Positions 20,080-27,194 of a stretch of DNA of 39,812 nucleotides are shown here, in pieces; the first letter of the stretch is position 1, and the number at the start of each line of letters is the position of its first letter. Where the stretch lies: contig DAHXOO010000016.1 of the NCBI GenBank assembly GCA_027364845.1, positions 15,464 through 55,275 of the forward strand. The letters are read 5' to 3'. The notes beneath the pieces are model-generated. The model was not told where the DNA came from and did no database searches. It was given only the letters and a program-made list of their open reading frames with translations. This DNA comes from Pseudomonadota bacterium (lineage in GTDB: Bacteria; Pseudomonadota; Gammaproteobacteria; Acidiferrobacterales; UBA6901). The position numbers were made by a program, and so were the translations under genes.

Positions 20080-20335
20080 AATCTTTCACCTTATGCCACG
20101 TCGCCGAGCGAGCCAATATGAGCCGAATCTCCTCATCACGCAGCGTGTAGACTACCACCATGATCGTTCCCGTGTTCCCCATGCCCATCGCCACAGACCG
20201 CTCTTCATCTTCCGAATCAGGATCCACTTGATGAATTGCCAGAGGGTCGAAAAATACGCCCTCTGCATCCGCGAAGGATACCCTGTGTTTCTTCAGATTA
20301 CTTGCGGCCTTCGTGGGATCGTATTGGAAGCGCAA
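20069..20335 (-). CDS. brnT: BrnT-type toxin (ribonuclease)
   Basis: An 88-residue RelE-fold toxin of the BrnT family (COG2929). It begins MRFQYDPTKAASNLKKHRVSFADAEGVFFDP, with the family's basic N-terminal KxxxNxxKH and a C-terminal RLILARSATWHKVKDYE carrying the conserved Arg. It would cleave RNA and arrest growth. The start appears to be TTG at 20335; no ATG is available in frame at the family start. It is followed by overlapping brnA. Two 10-bp palindromes lie immediately upstream. Confidence 0.88.
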   Translation of the reverse strand: MRFQYDPTKAASNLKKHRVSFADAEGVFFDPLAIHQVDPDSEDEERSVAMGMGNTGTIMVVVYTLRDEEIRLILARSATWHKVKDYEG

Positions 20336-20344
20336 TTGTTTATT

Positions 20345-20364
20345 ATATGCATATTATACGTATA
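20345..20364 (-). promoter_or_regulatory. Tandem palindromes at the brnTA promoter
   Basis: ATATGCATAT (20345-20354) directly followed by TATACGTATA (20355-20364), two perfect 10-bp palindromes ending 10 bases before the brnT start. TATAAT-like strings on the minus strand overlap them. BrnA is known to repress its own promoter, so this is the probable operator. Confidence 0.55.
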
Positions 20365-20545
20365 TGTCACGTAAGCGGTGCTTTTGATGGCTACGATGCC
20401 TGAGTTAAGTCAGTCGTGAAATAGGCGTCCGCTCGACGGTTGGATGGTCGCGTCATGGCCAAGACGTTTGGCCCCGCGTCAGTGTTTACTGGGACAATCT
20501 CTAGGCAACCAAAGGCAGAGTGAGTATATGCACAAGTGACAAACT

Positions 20546-20733
20546 CCATTACCGGACCGATCCTGCCTTAGGCGGGGTCCATCGTGGTTGGGCTTTATCG
20601 GTAATAGGAAGGATCGCCTGGGGAGCGTGGATTGGTGTCGCTGTGAATCGATACGCCTGAAGAGGCATGGGGTGCTGGGGAGTCAGGGATCCGTTCAGCC
20701 GGTGGATCATCTGCCAAATCGTGTGGCACAGAC
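20546..20733 (+). pseudogene. Integrase-type transposase remnant, 3' part
   Basis: The sequence resumes the transposase exactly where the 5' part stops: HYRTDPALGG, then with a frame change FIGNRKDRLGSVDWCRCESI and LKRHGVLG. The family consensus reads about HYRPDPGSGGPSWL, then FIGHxKDSLWSVDLFRCESI. The next bases still align at DNA level with the region coding WVLVVxDQFTRRIIGF, with several one-base indels. It is then cut off by the 3' end of the PIN toxin gene. It is clearly non-functional. Confidence 0.7.
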
Positions 20734-20737
20734 TAGT

Positions 20738-21160
20738 TCAGCCAACCACAGCGACCGAAAGCCCAGCCTTTTTAAGATTGATATCGGTTGAGATCAGCGT
20801 GGCCCCATGATGGATTGCGGTTGCCGCAATCAGCCGATCGGCTGGATCCGCGCTCACCGCTTCAGGGAGCCTTGTAGATAGCTCGGCTATTTCCGGCGTG
20901 ATGGGCAACATCGCGATGGAACGGGCGGTCAGCGCAAGGTTCATGAACTCCAGCGCACTGGTACCCGGGTCAAGCCGGCCCTTGGCGACCAGCATGGCAA
21001 TCTCCCACAGACTAATATCACTGCAACACAGGTCATTTCGTGTGTGAGCCCGCTGAATCAGGCCGCGCGCTTTGCGGCTCAGCCGCGCGGGGTTCAGGGC
21101 ATCGAAGATGAGCGCGTTGGTGTCAAGAACGACCACGCGTGGCGCTCCATTCCACCCCAA
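20738..21160 (-). CDS. PIN-domain toxin (VapC family)
   Basis: A 140-residue PIN nuclease with all four acidic positions present: Asp in VVVLDTNALIF, Glu in ISLWEIAML, Asp in ADPADRLIAATA, and Asp in LISTDINL. VapC toxins cleave specific RNAs (tRNA or rRNA). It overlaps the antitoxin gene by 38 bases if ATG 21160 is used; a GTG at 21136 (VVVLDTNAL) would give a shorter overlap. The 3' end abuts a transposase remnant. It appears intact. Confidence 0.88.
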   Translation of the reverse strand: MGWNGAPRVVVLDTNALIFDALNPARLSRKARGLIQRAHTRNDLCCSDISLWEIAMLVAKGRLDPGTSALEFMNLALTARSIAMLPITPEIAELSTRLPEAVSADPADRLIAATAIHHGATLISTDINLKKAGLSVAVVG

Positions 21161-21362
21161 GGGGAGATATCACATCCCCAATCCGGGCCTGTTTGCGCAG
21201 CGCGACGAGCTTTTCGCGTGCGCTCTCGCCGGCGCCAGCGACCGGCACCAGGCGGGCGATAGGCCTTCCGCGAGAAAGCACCGTGACGGTCTCGCCGGCC
21301 TCAGCCTTGGCCAAATACTTCGGCAAGTGCGCCCGGAAATCGGTTACTTTGACCTGCTTCAT
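21123..21362 (-). CDS. Phd/YefM-type antitoxin
   Basis: A 79-residue protein. The N-terminus MKQVKVTDFRAHLPKYLAKAEAGETVTVLSRGRPIARLVPV matches the Phd/YefM DNA-binding fold; the C-terminal ~30 residues would bind the PIN toxin encoded next. Antitoxin and toxin genes overlap, and expression is likely autoregulated by the perfect inverted repeat 13 bases upstream. GAGAG precedes ATG 21362. Pairing of Phd-type antitoxin with a PIN toxin is common. Confidence 0.88.
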   Translation of the reverse strand: MKQVKVTDFRAHLPKYLAKAEAGETVTVLSRGRPIARLVPVAGAGESAREKLVALRKQARIGDVISPLGVEWSATRGRS

Positions 21363-21374
21363 GCGTTACTCTCT

Positions 21375-21401
21375 AATCTGTACACATTAAATGTACAGAT
21401 T
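21375..21401 (-). promoter_or_regulatory. Perfect inverted repeat, probable antitoxin operator
   Basis: AATCTGTACA – CATTAAA – TGTACAGATT: two perfect 10-base arms around a 7-base AT-rich centre, ending 12 bases before the antitoxin ATG. Such a site is expected for dimeric Phd-type repressor binding. Confidence 0.65.
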
Positions 21402-21648
21402 GTCGGGCTTGATGTCAAAAAAGGCGGTGATGCGCTGCTGCCGCGAGTATTGTTTCGGTCTTGCCGAACCGACCATAGACCTCCTCGAGGTGTTGCAGAA
21501 AGCGAGGTACGGCCGGCGGACCGATCGCCATATCGCTGCTGAGCTCGACATCGCGTGAACAAAGCTCACCAGGGTTTATCTTCTGGCGTTTCTCGGAATC
21601 ACGCTGTTTGAATGCGAAGGCGGTAGCCTTCAGTTCAATACTTCAATA

Positions 21649-22395
21649 CTAGGAGTTGTCCGGAACATTCAGCCGGAATACCGGCATCTTGTGGTGTTCC
21701 CGCATCAGATCGAGCTCCTTGACGAGCGCGACGATTAGCCGGTCCTTGGTCTCCTCCATACCCTTCCACTCCCTGCGCGCCTCCGCCAGCAGCTCGCCGA
21801 TATGGTCCGGAACCGGGCGTTTGGCCTCCATAATCATGTCCTCGATCATGCCCGGCTTGAGTTCGGGCCGGAAGAGCATGGCATAAGACTCTTTCTGCGG
21901 GCGGATCGCCAGCCAGTTTCCATCATCATCCACCACGATCGGCTCTATTCCCGTCGGCAGGGTGGCGCTGCCATTGTACATGACCAACAGGCGTCGTCCG
22001 TCCACGGCCTCGGCCAGGGCATCACCCGCGCCGGCCACCGTCTTATGGCCGGTCGTCCAGTAAGCAGTATGAAGAGGCTCGGCCGATATCCGGGCGCCTT
22101 CATGCTCGGCCAACAGCAGAGCACCAAAACCGAAGGCCACGATCGGTCGTTGCGCCTGCCGGAAGATCCCGATTAGGCGCAGCTCGTCATCGACCCAGGG
22201 GCAGGCGTCGCGATCCGCAGTTGGGAAGGCACCGCCAAGCAGAAACAACGCGTCGAACTGCCCGGCGCTGCCCGGCAAGTCCTGGCCCACAAACGGGCGG
22301 AAATAAATGAAGCCGATATCGCGCTTTTCCAGCTGGTTCTCGATGGTCCCCAGGAATTCGGCATAGGTGTGTTGAACAACCACGAACTGCTTCAT
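21649..22395 (-). CDS. Class I glutamine-amidotransferase-like protein lacking catalytic residues
   Basis: A 248-residue protein with the class I GATase fold (GuaA/GMP-type hydrolase domain, about 1-185): FVVVQHTYAEFLGTIENQLE, DALFLLGGAFPTAD and PIVAFGFGALLLAE. In active enzymes the last motif reads P-I-x-G-x-C-x-G-x-Q; here Gly89 replaces the Cys nucleophile. The later F-H-P-E is FRPE (175-178), so the catalytic His is Arg. It therefore cannot be a glutaminase and is probably a binding or regulatory protein. The ~60 C-terminal residues are helical and charged. ATG 22395 (MKQFVVV) fits the family start. It lies 147 bases downstream of the LysR gene on the same strand. Confidence 0.75.
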   Translation of the reverse strand: MKQFVVVQHTYAEFLGTIENQLEKRDIGFIYFRPFVGQDLPGSAGQFDALFLLGGAFPTADRDACPWVDDELRLIGIFRQAQRPIVAFGFGALLLAEHEGARISAEPLHTAYWTTGHKTVAGAGDALAEAVDGRRLLVMYNGSATLPTGIEPIVVDDDGNWLAIRPQKESYAMLFRPELKPGMIEDMIMEAKRPVPDHIGELLAEARREWKGMEETKDRLIVALVKELDLMREHHKMPVFRLNVPDNS

Positions 22396-22542
22396 GGTAC
22401 GACACCTGCCCCGCAATCCGAAGCACACCGGCGCAACTGCAAGGTCGCGCACTGACGTGAACAACGGCGTTCGACGGTTGCGGAAGCGTGCATCCGTCGA
22501 ACCGGTACAACGCTCTCGATCCGGTCACGCGCGGCGCGCACC

Positions 22543-23469
22543 TCAGCCCACCGCCTTGGCATCCTTGGCTTGCGCACGGCGCTCGCAGTGTTCATGGGCA
22601 AATTTCATGAATTCGTCCACCGCCCGCAAACGGAATTTCTGGCGCTGATAGACGAAGGAGAATGGACGCTCCAGCGACGGCTTGAGCGGCAGGGCCATAA
22701 GCGTTTGGAGCTTCAGTTCCTTGCCGACGGTGGCGCGCGAGACGATCGACACGCCAAGTCCCGCCTCGACCGCACTCTTGATTGACTCCGGGCTGCCAAA
22801 CTCCATGCAAAGATTCATGTCCTGCAGCTGGATCCCGTTCTGCAACAGATAATCGCCGATAACCTCGCGCGTGCCGGAACCCTCTTCGCGGCACAGGAAC
22901 GGCAGGGTCACAAGCTCCTCCACTGATATCACCTGCTTCTTCGCCAACACGTGACGCGGCGGACAGATGAACACGAGTTCATCGTGCCAGCATACTTCCA
23001 CCACCAGGTTCTTGTTCGCCACCGGCGATTCCACGATCCCCACGTCCACCGAATTATTCTCCACCAAATGGACAATACCCAGGGAATTGGACACGCTCAG
23101 GCGCACATTGACGTCGGGATAGCGCTGCTGGAATTCCCCGAGCAGCCCGGGGAGCACATATTCGGCGATGGTGGTACTGGCACCGATAATCAGAATGCCG
23201 CTCACGTCCCCGGTCAACTCGCGCACGCGCGTGTCCATCTCGCCATACAGCACGATGATCTTCTCGGCGTATTCGAACACTCGCTCTCCGGCCGCAGTAA
23301 GACTGATGCGATTGTGAGTGCGGTCGAACAGGCGCGTGTTGAAATGTTCCTCCAGCTGACGGATCTGGAAGGTCACCGCCGGCTGAGTCATGTGCAGCGT
23401 TTCGGCCGCCTTGGTAAAGCTAAGGAGACGCGCTACAGTGTGGAATACTTGAAGTCTGCGATCAGCCAT
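22543..23469 (-). CDS. LysR-type transcriptional regulator
   Basis: A 308-residue standard LTTR. The N-terminal winged HTH (about 1-65) reads RLQVFHTVARLLSFTKAAETLHMTQPAVTFQIRQLEEHF, with TRLFDRTHNRISLT after it. The C-terminal co-inducer domain (about 90-295) includes GILIIGASTTIAEYVLP and the hinge around PFLCREEGSGTR. The sequence type is close to CysL/YeiE/CbbR-like regulators, but the effector cannot be named. A good T-N11-A box lies 63 bases upstream. The next gene downstream is the pseudo-amidotransferase; the TM2 gene is divergent. Confidence 0.92.
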   Translation of the reverse strand: MADRRLQVFHTVARLLSFTKAAETLHMTQPAVTFQIRQLEEHFNTRLFDRTHNRISLTAAGERVFEYAEKIIVLYGEMDTRVRELTGDVSGILIIGASTTIAEYVLPGLLGEFQQRYPDVNVRLSVSNSLGIVHLVENNSVDVGIVESPVANKNLVVEVCWHDELVFICPPRHVLAKKQVISVEELVTLPFLCREEGSGTREVIGDYLLQNGIQLQDMNLCMEFGSPESIKSAVEAGLGVSIVSRATVGKELKLQTLMALPLKPSLERPFSFVYQRQKFRLRAVDEFMKFAHEHCERRAQAKDAKAVG

Positions 23470-23531
23470 GACGTGTTGTCAGTAAGACGAAGGCCCGGAG
23501 GCACGGTTGAGCTTAACCTTGTCATTTCAGC

Positions 23532-23546
23532 ATAAACTGATCTTAT
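23532..23546. promoter_or_regulatory. Candidate LysR box (ATAA-N7-TTAT)
   Basis: An interrupted dyad, ATAA-ACTGATC-TTAT, matching the T-N11-A rule, in the 110-base divergent region between lysR and the TM2 gene. It is a probable autoregulatory site. Confidence 0.45.
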
Positions 23547-23579
23547 TTCATATATTTTTTGCTTATAGCCGATCGATCG

Positions 23580-24110
23580 ATGATGCAAGCTTGGGAAAAG
23601 CTCGATTTCGAAGCGGGCGGACTGCAGAGCGCCAATCTGCGTCTGGTCCGGCAGCTTAAGCGGCGGAACATCGCGTACTTCCTGTGGTTTTTGTTCCCAG
23701 TGGGCGGGCATCGGATCTACCTCAATGACCTACCCCGTGCATTGGTTTACACCGGGCTGACCACTGCAGCGGTCGTCCTGTACCTGAGTCTGGCCAACTG
23801 GTGGGCGCTCGTGCCGGTGGTAATCGCCGCTGCCTGGGCTCTGTATGACCTTGTCTGGATCGATCGTCGTGTAACTCAAATCAACAAACAGATCCGCCTC
23901 GCAGAATATCTGCGCCCGGGCAACCAGCCGCCCGCCGGATTCCGTGGTCGCTATACCGACGATACCAGCACGGCGATGGCGACCGACGCGGAGGAATCCA
24001 GGCGTAACGACAGTCCGGTGGGCACCTCGACGACCACGCACGGCACGAAGCGCATCCCGTCCTTCGCGGAACAGGAACGAATGCTGCGGGAGCTCACCAA
24101 ACCGAAGTAG
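23580..24110 (+). CDS. TM2-domain membrane protein
   Basis: About 176 residues from ATG 23580 (ATG 23583 is equally possible). Residues about 25-95 match a TM2 domain: basic entry LRLVRQLKRRNIAYFLWFLFPVGGHRIYLND, then two further hydrophobic stretches (ALVYTGLTTAAVVLYLSL and ALVPVVIAAAWALYDLVWID). The C-terminal ~80 residues are hydrophilic, rich in Thr/Ser/Asp, and end FAEQERMLRELTKPK, likely cytoplasmic. Function of such proteins is largely unknown. It is divergent from lysR. Confidence 0.8.
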   Translation: MMQAWEKLDFEAGGLQSANLRLVRQLKRRNIAYFLWFLFPVGGHRIYLNDLPRALVYTGLTTAAVVLYLSLANWWALVPVVIAAAWALYDLVWIDRRVTQINKQIRLAEYLRPGNQPPAGFRGRYTDDTSTAMATDAEESRRNDSPVGTSTTTHGTKRIPSFAEQERMLRELTKPK

Positions 24111-24290
24111 GACACCCCCCAACCGGATGGCGGCTTCCGTTCGTAATAAGGATCGTTCCCGAATATATCCGCGAGGGCGGTCGCTGCGGAGCAACGCCGG
24201 GTGCAGCCATCCATCGACACCGCGATCGAGCGCGAGAAGCGGATAAAGAAAGCCAAAGCCGCGGGCTGAACCGCTGAACAGGAGGTAAGG

Positions 24291-25057
24291 ATGCCTAAAA
24301 ACAGGAAGTCGGCAATCAGCGTCGAGACGGTCGTGCCGTCCATCATGATGCTGCGCGGACACAAGGTGCTGCTCGATGCCGAGCTGGCGCGCCTTTACAG
24401 GGTGGAGACCCGGGTCCTGGTGCAGGCGGTCAAGCGCAACCCCGAACGATTCCCGGGAGATTTCATGTTCCAGCTTTCCGCCGAGGAGACAGCGGCTTTG
24501 AGATCACAATCTTTGATCTCAAACGCCCCGGGGTGCGACGGACGGCGCTACTTCGCGTACGCCTTCACCGAGCAGGGGGTGGCGATGCTTTCCGCGGTCC
24601 TGAAGAGCCCGCAGGCCATCGCTGTCAACATCGAGATCATGCGCGCATCGTCAGACTGCGCGGGCTGCTCGCCTCGAACACGGTGCTCGCGCGCAAGCTG
24701 GATGAATTGGAACACAGGCTCGGGGCGCATGATGAGGCGATCGCCAGCATCCTTTCGGCCATCCGGGAATTGATGACGCTGCCGGAGCCGGCGAAGAAGC
24801 GGCCGATAGGGTTTGTGCAAACGGACGATCGAGGGGAGAGCATTCGGCGCAATTCACTTTCGCTCATCAGCGCCCTACGGGTTATACCCTGCCGCGTTAT
24901 GTCGGCTGTCATGCGGCAACGGACCCGAATTCAGTGCACCAAGATCAACAAACACAGACGCGCGGTCCTTTCCTGCCCCGTCAGCATGATCACGCAAAAT
25001 GCCGCGCCGCTCGTTTCGTGCCCGCAGAAGGCCTTGACGCCCAGTCCACTGGTTTGA
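24291..25057 (+). pseudogene. ORF6N-domain protein gene with a one-base frameshift
   Basis: It begins with AGGAGG and ATG 24291. The first 116 codons encode a typical ORF6N (phage-related DNA-binding) N-terminus: [62 protein letters not shown]. Near 24643 (GCGCATCGTCAG) the frame is lost. In the next frame the family continues as [21 protein letters not shown] and [19 protein letters not shown], then PIGFVQTDD. One missing T (CATTCG to CATCG) would restore IMRAFVRLRG. It is a recent pseudogene or a sequencing error. Homology fades near 24830, while the second frame stays open to 25057. No partner is seen. Confidence 0.75.
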
Positions 25058-25387
25058 AACCACAGCAAGAGCAAACGCCACCCGTGGTGACTGCGCCGCG
25101 CCCCCTGCCCTTCATTCTTCCGTCATGACCTTCGCTCCCGCTGTGGATCATCCCGGACGCAATTCTCCTCGGCGAGGCGGTCGCAACGGGAAGTATGCCG
25201 CTAGCTTACGAACTACGCCACAACGAAAGATTCGCGAGATCTCGCGTCTCACGTGTGGCGCGGGTTCAAGCTTTCGTCGTGTGCTTCGATAATCACCGCC
25301 CGAACCCCACTTGCCGGCACGGAAGCCCGTCCCAGCAAGTAGAGATGGTCCTGCTACTGATCTCCCTTCGATTCCTGGCCTTGGGAA
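25058..25387. other. Stretch without recognisable gene
   Basis: About 330 bases between the frameshifted ORF6N gene and gene fragments on the minus strand. Frames on either strand are short and show no known motif. It lies inside the decayed segment and is probably gene debris. Confidence 0.4.
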
Positions 25388-25536
25388 CTACTGGATCGTC
25401 GCCCGGGTGGTAACGAACTTGGGGTCACTGCCGGCCGCGACCGTCGGGGTCGCCATCGCAGTCAGGGCACCGTTGGTGCGATCGTGTACTCGGCGACCGT
25501 GCCATCGGTGTAATTCGCCACATAGACTCGATGTCG
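25388..25536 (-). pseudogene. Beta-propeller gene fragment (C-terminal blade)
   Basis: The minus strand reads VYVANYTDGTVAEYTI, then after a one-base shift TNGALTAMATPTVAAGSDP and KFVTTRATIQ, and a TAG. This is the repeat pattern of YVTN/lactonase-like beta-propellers (xVSQYTIGxxGALTAMxPATVAAGxxP). Only one or so blades remain; it is truncated at the 5' side by the RelE-like fragment. It is unrelated in reading frame to the propeller gene at 1-1008. Confidence 0.55.
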
Positions 25537-25800
25537 GCCTTGGATGTCTACAGCGTCTTCTTCACGAATGCGTGCCGTACCTATACGGCCTCGACAAACT
25601 GGGCGACATCGATCACCTGGTACGGGTTGCGGCCGTGCACCCGGATTTCCTTCACGCCGGTGCCGACCGTGAGCGTCGGCTCCCAGCCCGACTGACTCGT
25701 GGCCGCATTAAACTGGGTAACGCTCGAATCGCGCGTCTTGACGGGCCTCCCCTGGAAACTTCTGGATATCGTTGTGGGAGGAGCCGAACTAGGCCAGAGG
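25516..25800 (-). pseudogene. RelE/HigB (Gp49)-like toxin remnant with stops
   Basis: On the minus strand one frame gives DIQKFPGEARQDARFE. Another continues SGWEPTLTVGTGVKEIRVHG, YQVIDVAQFVEAV, a stop, VRHAFVKKTL, a stop, and TSKADIES. The phage Gp49/HigB family reads, in the same order, FPxDARxxAGxQL, WKPMxTVGxGVxEIRV, FRVxYVAKFxEAVYVLHxFxKKTQ and TxxxDIxLA. At least two stops and one frame change make it inactive. No antitoxin gene remains beside it. Confidence 0.6.
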
Positions 25801-25938
25801 TTCCGTACAGGTTAAGTTATATAAGATACGGTTGAATTGGAAATTGTATGCCTTTTATCAGATGAGTCAGGTACGCATGAAATCAGCCTCCCTATCCAGC
25901 TCGACGATCAGTCTTGACGGTATGCCGGCCAGCCGCTA

Positions 25939-25969
25939 GTATTACAGTAATACTGTATTACCGTATTAC
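25939..25969 (+). promoter_or_regulatory. Four GTAWTAC units at 8-base spacing (mazEF-like operator)
   Basis: GTATTAC (25939), GTAATAC (25947), GTATTAC (25955) and GTATTAC (25963) start exactly 8 bases apart, each separated by one base. The first two form the palindrome AGTATTAC-A-GTAATACT. The array ends 21 bases before the antitoxin GTG start at 25991, so it must overlap the promoter. Arrays of this kind fit cooperative binding of an AbrB/MazE-type antitoxin. Confidence 0.6.
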
Positions 25970-25990
25970 TCCATTTAGGATGTTACTCTG

Positions 25991-26218
25991 GTGCAACAGA
26001 TTTCCCGACTCACCAGTAAGTTCCAGGCAACCGTTCCGCTCGCTGTGCGTCGCAAACTCGGCCTGAAGCCCGGCGACGGAGTGCTGTTCGAGATCGAGAA
26101 GGACGTGATCACGGTACGGCGCGCCACGGCACTCGATGCGGAATATGCCAAATCACTGGAAGGCACATTGACCGAATGGCTGTCGAAGGAAGACGAAGAG
26201 GATTACCGTGGATTATGA
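25991..26218 (+). CDS. AbrB/MazE-type antitoxin
   Basis: 75 residues. The swapped-hairpin DNA-binding domain covers residues 4-45: ISRLTSKFQATVPLAVRRKLGLKPGDGVLFEIEKDVITVRRA, the SpoVT-AbrB pattern. The acidic C-terminus (EWLSKEDEEDYRGL) is the toxin-binding tail. The start is GTG 25991. The last 11 bases overlap the toxin gene. It probably represses its own promoter through the repeat array at 25939-25969. Confidence 0.88.
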   Translation: MQQISRLTSKFQATVPLAVRRKLGLKPGDGVLFEIEKDVITVRRATALDAEYAKSLEGTLTEWLSKEDEEDYRGL

Positions 26219-26546
26219 CCGCTTTGCAGTGGTTACCATCCCGTTTCCGTTTACAGACAAGGCACAAACGAAACATCGCCCCGCGCTGGTCGTATCGAGC
26301 CATGGCGCCTTGGGCCGCCAGACCGGCCACGGCATCTTGGCGATGATCACGAGCGCACGTAATCCCCAATGGCCGCTCGACGTGCCCGTTTCCAATCTCG
26401 ACGCCGCTGGCCTGCCCGCGCCGTCGGTTGTGCGAATGAAGCTATTCACCCTCGATTACCGGTTCATCATTGCACGACGAGGGCACCTTTCGGAAAAAGA
26501 CTGCAAGGCAGTAGCATACGCGATCAAGACGGCGCTCAACCTCTGA
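26208..26546 (+). CDS. MazF/PemK-family toxin
   Basis: A 112-residue endoribonuclease of the PemK/MazF fold. The N-terminal VVTIPFPFTDKAQTKHRPALVVSS contains the conserved FPF-TD and KxRPALV motifs, and MITSARNPQWPLDVPVS the middle Ser/Thr region. It ends at normal length in LSEKDCKAVAYAIKTAL. It would cleave mRNA at short sequences. It forms an operon with the overlapping antitoxin and appears intact. Confidence 0.88.
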   Translation: MDYDRFAVVTIPFPFTDKAQTKHRPALVVSSHGALGRQTGHGILAMITSARNPQWPLDVPVSNLDAAGLPAPSVVRMKLFTLDYRFIIARRGHLSEKDCKAVAYAIKTALNL

Positions 26547-27194
26547 GATGCTGACCCGTGCCGCAGCACCAGGTAGCAAGCTGTCGAAAAGCGATTGTCG
26601 GGCCGGTCGTCCGGACCTGGCCTCCATGCTCGGTCCGGACACATCCGGTCGGCAGCAGGCCGCAATCGATTACGTGCCCGGACCTTTGTGGCAGTCGATC
26701 GCGACCGATCGACGCGATCTGGGACTCCGAACGATCTGCCGACGATGGAGCACCTCGCAGGCGAAGAAGCTGCGTGCTTCTTCACCTGCAACAAAGCCCT
26801 CGCCTGCCCGGGGTGGACCGTTTCCATGGCGGCGCGGAAGTAATCGAGATCAAACTGGTCCATGCCTCCGGATCGGCGCAGTGAACTATGCCCTGCACCA
26901 GGGCCAGTCTTCACCCACAGCACGACCTTGTCGCCCGCCCGAAGAGGATTGGGCTTGCGCAAACGTCCGGTCGCGAGGCCGGCCGAGTGGCAGCTGACGC
27001 GCAGGCCCGGCCGGAAGCCTAAACAGCCCTCTGCGCTCTTGTCTGCGACAACATGCGCCACCTGGGCGTTGGCGGTGGAGGTACGGCACGCGAATGGTTC
27101 AGGACAGTGTCGGCCGGGCGTCGCGGACGAGGACGAGGACGTGCCACTTCCGGCGCGGAATACCTGCGGCGGGATTTGCGCCTGGTGTATCGGG
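26547..27194. other. 650-base stretch without a supported gene
   Basis: Several overlapping open frames exist on both strands (for example 26456-27061 minus, 26548-26997 plus), as expected in GC-rich DNA, but none shows a recognisable domain or ribosome-binding site. A minus-strand string PLRAGDKVVLWVKTGPG faintly resembles one segment of cytochrome P450s but is too short to call. It is likely degraded sequence. Confidence 0.4.

Noticed and set aside
21400-21570. Open frames between the Phd-type antitoxin and the amidotransferase-like gene
   Set aside because: Frames on both strands look like low-information GC-rich shadow; no family, no start context.
24160-24272. Short frame ending VQPSIDTAIEREKRIKKAKAAG before the ORF6N gene
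   Set aside because: Resembles the tail of GIY-YIG proteins (AIxREKxIKK), but too short and with stops upstream; no core motif found.
26880-27061. Minus-strand PLRAGDKVVLWVK resembling a cytochrome P450 segment
   Set aside because: Only about a dozen residues match; no haem-Cys motif or other P450 segment nearby.
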